A stretch of DNA of 64,000 nt from Bog-756 sp963696495 (GTDB lineage Bacteria; Actinomycetota; Acidimicrobiia; Acidimicrobiales; RAAP-2), in assembly GCA_963696495.1 (NCBI GenBank), contig CAVOKJ010000003.1:310001-374000 (forward strand). Reading direction: 5' to 3'. The notes under the pieces were generated by a model. It worked only from the letters and a program-made list of their open reading frames with translations. It had not been told where the DNA came from and did not search any database. The position numbers and the translations under genes are program-made. Of this stretch, positions 58,122 through 64,000 are shown piece after piece (position 1 is the stretch's first letter; the number at the start of each line of letters is the position of its first letter).

Positions 58122-58946
58122 TCAGCGGAACAGGAGGAAGTTGGCGACCGGCGTGGCGTCGGGGAACGCACCGGTGAGACCGGCGCTGATGTAGCCGGCG
58201 TCGGTGATCATGGTGATCCCGGTGACGGCGACCGCGGCGGCGCTGCACAGGAAGACGAGGGGGTAGGCCTGCTCCAGGGGGGTGGAGGGCTCGATCCCGA
58301 TCTCCCCCCGGTAGTCGGCGCCGAAGCCCAGCCACATGTCCTTGTTGGCCTGGGCCAGCGGCGTGTCGGTCGGTCCGGGGCAGATGGCGTTGATGCGGAT
58401 GCCCTGGCGCAGGAGCGGGAAGGCCTGGCTGGCCACGTAGGCACAGATGACCTGCTTCGTCGACATGTAGTCCGCCCGGCCGTTCGCCTCCACCCAGGCG
58501 ACCGCACTGTCCCAGTCCGGCGTGGCCAGGAGCTCCTGGATCCACTCCAGATTGGCCTCCCAGCCGAGCCCGGCCGCCGACGAGATGAACCCGATGGCCG
58601 AACCCCGGCCGAGGGTCCCGTCGGCGATCAGCCGGTCGATCATGTGGCGGTGCCCGATGAAGTTGATGCGCTCGATGCCCGGCGTGCCGTCGGCGACCCC
58701 GGCACACGAGAACAGCGCGTCCACCGGGCCGCCGCACTCCTCGATGGCGGTGTCGATCGACGCCCGGTCGGCCAGGTTGACATGGATGGCCCGGACGCCG
58801 GGCAGGGTGACCTCGGCGAAGTCCATCACCACCACCTCGGCGCCGGCGTCCCGCACGAGCTCGGCGGTGGCGGCGCCCATGCCGGTGGCCCCGCCGACCA
58901 CGAGGACCCGTTTCCCGTCGTAGCGAAAAGCGTCAAAGAGCGTCAT
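58122..58946 (-). CDS. SDR, 3-alpha-hydroxysteroid dehydrogenase/carbonyl reductase-like
   Basis: A 274-residue SDR with GKRVLVVGGATGMGAATAEL, FSCAGVADG, FISSAAGLGWEANLEWIQEL, and YMSTKQVICAYV for the YxxxK. INAICPGPTDTPL completes it. The long insert after the catalytic serine (LLATPDWDSAVAWVEAN) and the LFSCAG form are those of the 3-alpha-HSD/carbonyl reductase branch. It could reduce a ketone on a hydrophobic ring. CAGGAGAAC gives the start. It precedes no gene closely: the CoA-transferase is upstream with a 32-base gap on the same strand. Confidence 0.87.
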   Translation of the reverse strand: MTLFDAFRYDGKRVLVVGGATGMGAATAELVRDAGAEVVVMDFAEVTLPGVRAIHVNLADRASIDTAIEECGGPVDALFSCAGVADGTPGIERINFIGHRHMIDRLIADGTLGRGSAIGFISSAAGLGWEANLEWIQELLATPDWDSAVAWVEANGRADYMSTKQVICAYVASQAFPLLRQGIRINAICPGPTDTPLAQANKDMWLGFGADYRGEIGIEPSTPLEQAYPLVFLCSAAAVAVTGITMITDAGYISAGLTGAFPDATPVANFLLFR

Positions 58947-58978
58947 GTCGTGTTCTCCTGTCTGGATCCCGATGGCGG

Positions 58979-60196
58979 TCAGGCGACCACGCCACGGATT
59001 TTGAGGTCGATGATGGCATCTTCGCCCAGTCCGATGTCGGCGAGGATGCGGTCACCGTGCTCGTTGAACTCGGGCGCCCGTGTCGGCCTCGCCGGTTCCT
59101 CGTCGAACTGGACGGGGGCGGCCACCAGCCGGAACGGTGTCCCGGTGGCGGTCCGGCACTCCTGGATGTAGCCGTTGGCGACCGTCTGGGGGTCGGCGGC
59201 GGCCTCGAGCGTGTCCTGGACCACGGCCCACTGCCCGATGAATTCGTCGAGGCGCGCCCGCCACTCGCCCAGGGTGGCCGACGCGAACACGTCGGTGAGG
59301 ATGGCGACGGCCGCATCGCTGTTGCCCATGAGGGCCTGGTAGTCGGCGAACCGGGGGTCGGTGGCGAGCTCGGGTCGCCCGACCGCCTCGCAGAGCGGCG
59401 CCCAGTACTTGGCCGGCTGGAGACAGGTGAAGGCCAGGACCCGCCCGTCCCCGGTCTCGTAGTTCCGGGACAGCGGGTTGGACCCCACCCGGTCGGCCGG
59501 AGGCGGGGTCCACGGCGTCCCGAGCACCAGGGACAGGGCCACGGCCTGGCCCATCGCCCACAGGCCGACACCGAGCAGGGACACGTCCACCACGGTCGAC
59601 TCGCCGGTCCGCTCTCGGTGGAAGAGGGCACCCATGATCCCCCCGGCGATGGTCATGGCCCCGATCGAGTCCCCGAAGCCCGGGGCCGGCGGGACCGGCA
59701 CCAGGTCGTACTCGGGCCGCTTGGCGCCGACGGCGATGCCCGACCGGGCCCAGAAGGCCAGGGCGTCATAGGAGCCCTTGTCGGCGTCCGGGCCGCGCTC
59801 GCCCTGGCCGGTCCCGCGCACGTAGATGATCGCCGGGCTGGCGGCGCGGATCTCCTCGACGCCGATCTTCAGCTTGTCGCGCACACTCGGGAGCTTGTTG
59901 GTGAGGAACACGTCGGCCGTCGACGCCAGCTTGTAGAGGATCTCGAGCCCGTCGGGCGACGTCAGGTCGAGGCCGAGGCTCTTCTTCCCCCGGTTGGAGT
60001 GCTCCAGCAGGGCATGGACGTCGCTCGGCACGATGGCCAGACCGGACGACGCCAGCCCGCGCATGGCGTCGCCCCGCTGCACGTGCTCGATCTTGATGAC
60101 CTCGGCGCCCCAATCCGACAGCAGCGCCGAGGCCGCCGGCACGAAGGTGTGCTCGGCAACCTCGAGCACCCGGACGCCCTGCAGAACAGCGGTCAC
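58979..60196 (-). CDS. CaiB/BaiF family III CoA-transferase
   Basis: A 405-residue CoA-transferase in the same subgroup as those at 10779 and 29016: LQGVRVLEVAEHTFVPAASA, SDWGAEVIKIEHVQRGDAM, and YDALAFWARSGIAVGAKRPE with the likely catalytic Asp. GTG 60196 follows GGAGGTAGAG. Upstream (60321-60357) the spacer is AT-rich, with CAAAATG and a GAGAGACTGCGATTCTC partial palindrome. It probably leads a two-gene unit with the SDR. Confidence 0.88.
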   Translation of the reverse strand: MTAVLQGVRVLEVAEHTFVPAASALLSDWGAEVIKIEHVQRGDAMRGLASSGLAIVPSDVHALLEHSNRGKKSLGLDLTSPDGLEILYKLASTADVFLTNKLPSVRDKLKIGVEEIRAASPAIIYVRGTGQGERGPDADKGSYDALAFWARSGIAVGAKRPEYDLVPVPPAPGFGDSIGAMTIAGGIMGALFHRERTGESTVVDVSLLGVGLWAMGQAVALSLVLGTPWTPPPADRVGSNPLSRNYETGDGRVLAFTCLQPAKYWAPLCEAVGRPELATDPRFADYQALMGNSDAAVAILTDVFASATLGEWRARLDEFIGQWAVVQDTLEAAADPQTVANGYIQECRTATGTPFRLVAAPVQFDEEPARPTRAPEFNEHGDRILADIGLGEDAIIDLKIRGVVA

Positions 60197-60320
60197 TCTC
60201 TACCTCCGACGATCTCGGCACCGCAGGGCACAGCGGATCCGCGGCCCCCCTGACACTGACGCCGGGTCGGAGGTGCGCCGGACGGCGTCGGGTGGACGGA
60301 GTCGGGCTCCCCAGAGGCGG

Positions 60321-60357
60321 CAAAATGTGACTCTAGCTTCGAGAGACTGCGATTCTC
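60321..60357. promoter_or_regulatory. AT-rich control element before the CoA-transferase
   Basis: CAAAATG (60321-60327, the complement of CATTTTG seen at 49818 and 49839) and GAGAGACTGCGATTCTC (60341-60357) with GAGA/TCTC arms lie in the 209-base spacer after the hydratase stop. They are candidate regulator contacts. Confidence 0.3.
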
Positions 60358-60405
60358 AACTACGGGACCGGGGCCGACGGGCAGGTCGCCCCGCCGGCGG
60401 CGGGC

Positions 60406-61188
60406 TCAGCCGGGAGGCGACGCCGGCGGCACCCAGCTCGGCGGCCGCTTCTCCATGAACGCCCTCATCCCCTCCCTCGGCTCGTCCGAGTGCTCGAGGG
60501 CCCAGAACATCGTCTGGTAGTCGATGTCGCCGTACCGCGCGTTGAGCATGCGCTTCACGTGCGCCCGGGCCGACGGTGCCGTCTGGAGCACCTCGTGGGC
60601 CGCCTCCAACGCCGCCGACCGCAGCCGATCGTGCGCGACCACCCGGGAGACCAGGCCGAGGCGACAGGCCTCGGCGGCATCGAACCGCCGGGCCGACAGC
60701 AGCAGGTCCCGGGCCACGGCCACACCCACGTGGGCGGGCAGGACGGCCGCGTAGGTGGCATCGGGGATGCCCCGGAGGAGCTCCGGCACCCGGAACGTCG
60801 CCCGGTCACTGACCACGGCGATGTCCGCCAGCATGGCGATCAGGAGCCCACCGGCCTGGCAGATCCCGTTCACGGCGGCGATGACCGGTGCCCGGCTGTC
60901 GCGGATGGCGAGGAACGGGAGGGCGTCACTCCCCACGTGGTCGGGCAGCGACTCCCCCGGCTCCGACCGCCCGCCGAGATCGCCACCGGGCGAGAACACG
61001 TCCCCGACCCCGGTGATGATGAGCGCGGCGAGCCCGGGATCGCGGTTGACCAGGCCGACCGCCCGCTTCAGGCCGTAGTACATGGCGGGCGTGAGGGCGT
61101 TCCTCGCACCGGGCCGGTCGATGACGCACCAGGCGACGGGCCCCGCCCGTTCGAAGCGCAGCATCGCCGTGCCGAGGTCGTCGTCCAT
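60406..61188 (-). CDS. Enoyl-CoA hydratase/isomerase
   Basis: A 260-residue crotonase: GVGDVFSPGGDLGGRSEP for the first oxyanion-hole segment, NGICQAGGLLIAMLADIAVV for the second, and FRVPELLRGIPDATYAAVLP for the active-site loop, with PE present. AYFMEKRP-like C-terminus (MRAFMEKRPPSWVPP). ATG 61188 follows GGAGGACGG. It is divergent from the amidohydrolase-like gene at 61313 and upstream of the CoA-transferase, with a long spacer between. Confidence 0.88.
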   Translation of the reverse strand: MDDDLGTAMLRFERAGPVAWCVIDRPGARNALTPAMYYGLKRAVGLVNRDPGLAALIITGVGDVFSPGGDLGGRSEPGESLPDHVGSDALPFLAIRDSRAPVIAAVNGICQAGGLLIAMLADIAVVSDRATFRVPELLRGIPDATYAAVLPAHVGVAVARDLLLSARRFDAAEACRLGLVSRVVAHDRLRSAALEAAHEVLQTAPSARAHVKRMLNARYGDIDYQTMFWALEHSDEPREGMRAFMEKRPPSWVPPASPPG

Positions 61189-61312
61189 CCGTCCTCCGAT
61201 CACCCGGCGACCGCTCGCCGGGGCTTGCTACGGTATTCCGACTCTTGCATTTCAACAATTGTGTACTGGTATCGGGACAATCCCGCTTTCACAGGAGTCG
61301 AAGGAGGACCCG

Positions 61313-62569
61313 GTGGCCCGCCCCCGCACCCCGGAACACATCCATCTGCGCAGCGCCCGCATGCTCGACGTCGTCGGTGGTGCGCTGACCACCCCCGGAT
61401 CCGTCCTGGTCGCCGGTGACCGCATCCTCGACGTGGCGCCGACGTCGGTGCCCGGGGATGCCATCGAGATCGAGCTCGGCGACGTGTGCCTGATCCCGGG
61501 GCTGATGGACATGGAGGTCAACCTGCTCCTCGGCGGCCCCGACCACCGGAGTCCCCTCAACGCCGTCCAGGACGATCCCGCCCTCCGCACCCTGCGGGCC
61601 GTGGCCAACGCCCGGCGGACGCTCCGGGCCGGGTTCACCACCGTGCGCAACCTCGGTCTCTTCATCCAGACCGGTGGGCTCCTCTTGGACGTCGCCCTCA
61701 TGAAGGCCATCGACTTCGGCTGGTTCGAAGGCCCCCGTGTCGTCCCGGCCGGCCACGCCATCACCCCCACCGGCGGTCACCTCGATCCAACCATGTTCCA
61801 GGCCCTCGCACCGCACATCATGCCCCTCACCGTCGAAGAGGGCATCGCCAACGGCGTGAGCGAGGTCCGCAAGGCCGTCCGCTACCAGATCAAGTACGGC
61901 GCCCGGTTGATCAAGGTGTGCGCCTCGGGCGGGGTGATGTCCCACACCGGGCCGGCGGGCGCCCAGCAGTACTCCGACGAGGAGCTGGCGGCCATCGTCG
62001 ACGAGGCCCACCGCGCCGGCCTCAGGGTCGCCGCCCACGCCCACGGCGACGACGGCATCAGGGCCGCCCTCGAGGCGGGGATCGACTGCATCGAGCACGG
62101 CTCGCTGATGTCCGACCGGACCCTCGACCTCCTCGTCGGGCTGGATCGCTTCCTGGTGCCGACCACCTATCTGGCCGACGGCATGGACGTGTCCCACGCC
62201 CCCCCGGAGCTGCAGGCCAAGGCGGCCGAGGTGTTCCCCCGCGCCAAGGAGACCATCCGCAAGGCGATCACCCGCGGGGCCCGCATCGCCTGCGGGACCG
62301 ATGCCCCGGCGATACCCCACGGGAAGAACGCCAAGGAGCTCGTGGCCCTGGTCGACCGGGGGATGACCCCCCTCCAGGCCATCCGGGCCGCCACCACCGT
62401 GGCCGCCGAGCTCATCGACGTCGACGATCGGGGGCGGCTCGAGGCCGGCCTGCTCGCCGACATCGTCGCCGTCCCGGGGGACCCGCTGGCCGACATCGGC
62501 GTCACCGAGGACGTGCGGTTCGTGATGAAGGGCGGCGAGGTCTACCGCCGGGAGGACACGGGGGCCTGA
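61313..62569 (+). CDS. Amidohydrolase-fold protein lacking the HxH metal motif
   Basis: A 418-residue amidohydrolase-superfamily protein. The first-strand motif, normally DxHxH, reads LIPGLMDMEVNLLLGG, so both histidines are replaced (Glu and Asn). Other ligands remain: Lys in RLIKVCASGGVMSHTGP, His in LRVAAHAHGDDGI and CIEHGSLM, and Asp in IACGTDAPAIPHG. The C-terminal RLEAGLLADIVAVPGDPL is intact. A one-metal enzyme or a non-catalytic relative is possible. GTG 61313 follows AAGGAGGA. Its spacer contains the palindrome ACAATTGT (61255-61262). Confidence 0.85.
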   Translation: MARPRTPEHIHLRSARMLDVVGGALTTPGSVLVAGDRILDVAPTSVPGDAIEIELGDVCLIPGLMDMEVNLLLGGPDHRSPLNAVQDDPALRTLRAVANARRTLRAGFTTVRNLGLFIQTGGLLLDVALMKAIDFGWFEGPRVVPAGHAITPTGGHLDPTMFQALAPHIMPLTVEEGIANGVSEVRKAVRYQIKYGARLIKVCASGGVMSHTGPAGAQQYSDEELAAIVDEAHRAGLRVAAHAHGDDGIRAALEAGIDCIEHGSLMSDRTLDLLVGLDRFLVPTTYLADGMDVSHAPPELQAKAAEVFPRAKETIRKAITRGARIACGTDAPAIPHGKNAKELVALVDRGMTPLQAIRAATTVAAELIDVDDRGRLEAGLLADIVAVPGDPLADIGVTEDVRFVMKGGEVYRREDTGA

Positions 62570-62596
62570 GGCGACCTCTGCCGGAGGCGGCAGCGC

Positions 62597-63346
62597 TCAG
62601 GCGACGGATCCCGTGCCGATGCCGTTCAGGATCAGGTTCCAGAGGTCCTCGGCCGAATCGCCGTCATCGCTGCGCAGGGGCATGCCACCGATGGTGGACG
62701 AGAAGGTGTTGAACATGATCACTTCCAAGACGATGCCGACGATGGGCCCGGTGCGGAGATCCGCACGGACGGCACCGGCCGCCGTGGCCTCCTGGAGGAC
62801 GTCCTCGAACAGGGCGACGAGCGGGGAGAAGACCCGGGCGGCCTCCTTCGGATGCTCGGTGAGCAGCTGCTGGGCGAACTCGGCCATGCCCAGGGGCCTC
62901 GGCCGCCTGGTCTCGGTCGTGCCCGACTCGCCGGGCGGGTCCCCGCCGTCGTCGGTCGGTCGATCGGTCGGTCGGCACAGCCGGTAGTACGCCACCACGA
63001 AGGAGTGCAGACGCTCGAGCGGATCGTCCTCCCGGGCGATGACCTGACGGAGCCGATCGACCGTCGAACGGACCTGTTCCTCGAAGAGGGCGAGGAGCAG
63101 CTCGTGCTTCCCGCCGAAGTACTGGTAGAAGCTGTGCAGCGACTGGCCGGAGCGCTCGACCACCTCCTGGACGGTGAAGTCGCGGCCCGGCCTGGCGTTG
63201 AACAGCTCCATGGCGGCGTCCAAGAAGCGCTGGACCCGACCTTCGGCCCGGAGGCGCGCCGAGTCCAGCGAACGCGCCACCGCCTGCTCTCGCCGGCTCG
63301 GTCCCTCGGGCTCGATCGCCTCAGTCGCCAGATCGTTGTTGGTCAC
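62597..63346 (-). CDS. TetR-family transcriptional regulator (paralogue of 44356)
   Basis: A 249-residue TetR protein almost superimposable on that at 44356: SRREQAVARSLDSARLRAEG, FTVQEVVERSGQSLHSFYQY, FGGKHELLLALFEEQVRSTV, and a similar C-terminus EDLWNLILNGIGTGSVA. It differs by an insertion after YRLCRPT, encoded by GGTC repeats (62951-62975), giving PTDRPTDDGGD. GTG 63346 is chosen because TACGCT lies seven bases upstream. It is convergent with the amidohydrolase-like gene. Confidence 0.9.
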   Translation of the reverse strand: MTNNDLATEAIEPEGPSRREQAVARSLDSARLRAEGRVQRFLDAAMELFNARPGRDFTVQEVVERSGQSLHSFYQYFGGKHELLLALFEEQVRSTVDRLRQVIAREDDPLERLHSFVVAYYRLCRPTDRPTDDGGDPPGESGTTETRRPRPLGMAEFAQQLLTEHPKEAARVFSPLVALFEDVLQEATAAGAVRADLRTGPIVGIVLEVIMFNTFSSTIGGMPLRSDDGDSAEDLWNLILNGIGTGSVA

Positions 63347-63353
63347 TGGCCAG

Positions 63354-63359
63354 AGCGTA
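63354..63359 (-). promoter_or_regulatory. -10 hexamer of a probable leaderless tetR promoter
   Basis: TACGCT on the minus strand ends seven bases before the GTG at 63346, the same spacing as at the paralogous gene. No Shine-Dalgarno is present. Confidence 0.45.
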
Positions 63360-63440
63360 CCCGAGGAAGCACGCACCCCCTTCGACCTGGTGCTCGTGCC
63401 CCCGGGGGCCGGATCAGGCCCCCGGGGAGGACGGCCCGGG

Positions 63441-64000
63441 TCAGGTGTTCCGGCCGCCGTTGACCCCGATCACCTGACCGGTGATGTAGCTGGCGTCCTC
63501 GCTGACGAGGAACGAGCAGGTGGCCGCGATGTCCTCGGGTGTCCCGACCCGCCGCACCGGCGTCAACGACGCGTGGTACTCGACGCCCTTGCCGAGCAGG
63601 CCCTTGCGCTCCGACGCCCGGAGCATCGGCGTGTCGATGAAGCCCGGCGGGATCGTGTTGACGGTGATCCCCTTGGGACCGAGCTCCAGGGCCAGGGCCT
63701 TGGTGAAGCCGATCACCCCGGCCTTGGACGCCACGTAGTGGGTCATGAGTGGCTGCCCGCCGTGGGCGCTCGACGACGAGATGTTCACGATGCGGCCCCA
63801 CCCCTCCTCGATCATGTCGGGCACGACCGCCTGACAGCAGTCGAAGGTCCCCGTGAGATTGACCGCCAGGATCCGGTTCCACTTCTCGGCGGTGATGGAG
63901 AGGAACGGGTCGAAGCCGTCGAGGCCCGCGCTGTTGACCAGGACGGTGGGCCGTCCCATCTCGTCCCTGACCCGATCGACCCCGGCGTCGATCTGGGCCC
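63441..64000 (-). CDS. SDR, FabG-like oxidoreductase (5' end beyond the window)
   Basis: At least 185 residues of a classical SDR; the frame remains open to the window edge, so the nucleotide-binding N-terminus is missing. VLVNSAGLDGFDPFLSITAE, NISSSSAHGGQPLMTHYVAS with the following YVASK, GITVNTIPPGFIDTPML, and the C-terminal YITGQVIGVNGGRNT all fit the 3-oxoacyl-ACP/CoA reductase (FabG-like) type. The internal Met at 63959 is not the true start, because the upstream codons (AQIDAGVDRVRDE) read as SDR helix. Confidence 0.87.
   Translation of the reverse strand, partial: AQIDAGVDRVRDEMGRPTVLVNSAGLDGFDPFLSITAEKWNRILAVNLTGTFDCCQAVVPDMIEEGWGRIVNISSSSAHGGQPLMTHYVASKAGVIGFTKALALELGPKGITVNTIPPGFIDTPMLRASERKGLLGKGVEYHASLTPVRRVGTPEDIAATCSFLVSEDASYITGQVIGVNGGRNT

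Noticed and set aside
1..64000. CRISPR, tRNA, rRNA, prophage or integrative element
   Set aside because: I saw no regularly spaced repeats, no tRNA cloverleaf, no rRNA sequence and no integrase, transposase or phage genes.

Overview
The window is very GC-rich, about 70% by eye, and tightly packed with genes on both strands. It looks like chromosomal DNA of a member of the Actinomycetota. The evidence is two F420-type luciferase-like oxidoreductases, an NDMA-type zinc alcohol dehydrogenase, two soluble cytochromes P450, many CoA-ester enzymes, and several starts that look leaderless (a TANNNT hexamer 5 to 8 bases before GTG or ATG). The mixture would suit an uncultured Acidimicrobiia or a Mycobacteriales relative, but the lineage is inferred from gene content only. 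I see no rRNA, tRNA, CRISPR array, phage or insertion sequence.

Most of the window is an acyl-CoA catabolic island. It holds seven acyl-CoA dehydrogenases, five enoyl-CoA hydratases plus a MaoC hydratase, six family III (CaiB/BaiF) CoA-transferases, three acyl-CoA ligases, three thioesterases, five short-chain dehydrogenases, two P450s, a 3Fe-4S-type ferredoxin, an aldehyde dehydrogenase, an alcohol dehydrogenase and three amidohydrolase-fold proteins. Local TetR, MarR and HxlR regulators sit among them. No substrate can be read with certainty. Lipid, terpenoid or steroid-like side chains are the natural guess, because the paired acyl-CoA dehydrogenases, the FadD3-like ligase and the thiolase with an OB-fold partner are typical of such pathways.

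Layout. 1-5939 (minus): TetR, an ACAD10/11-type acyl-CoA dehydrogenase, a DUF2889 protein, a TesB thioesterase, an HMG-CoA-synthase-like/OB-fold fusion, and the start of a thiolase. 6098-8923 (plus, divergent): SDR, an APH-type small-molecule kinase, an LLM oxidoreductase. The kinase and the ACAD10/11-type enzyme together suggest a 4-hydroxyacyl-CoA isomerisation module. 8924-11993: a repeat-rich spacer with a perfect 14-bp inverted repeat, then ferredoxin, acyl-CoA dehydrogenase and CoA-transferase. 12040-16733: aldehyde dehydrogenase, divergent from a hydratase with an extra N-terminal domain, a small conserved-looking protein and an acyl-CoA ligase. 16758-24142: two divergent acyl-CoA dehydrogenases; the rightward one starts a six-gene operon. 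24167-30233: alcohol dehydrogenase, an apparently circularly permuted CoA-transferase, MaoC, a small ORF, an amidohydrolase and a CoA-transferase. 30368-37311: SDR and P450, hydratase, MDR oxidoreductase, amidohydrolase, HxlR regulator, alpha/beta hydrolase. 37324-44213 is less catabolic: DMT and MFS transporters, MarR, a SIMPL lipoprotein, a tiny zinc ribbon, a cNMP-binding protein, a secreted protein and a nitroreductase. 44356-64000 returns to CoA-ester metabolism and is bracketed by two closely paralogous TetR genes.

Points for a second look are the split 4-hydroxyacyl-CoA module, the permuted CoA-transferase, an amidohydrolase that has lost its HxH metal motif, short coupled leader ORFs before a hydratase and a ligase, leaderless starts, and short tandem duplications that repeatedly span stop codons.
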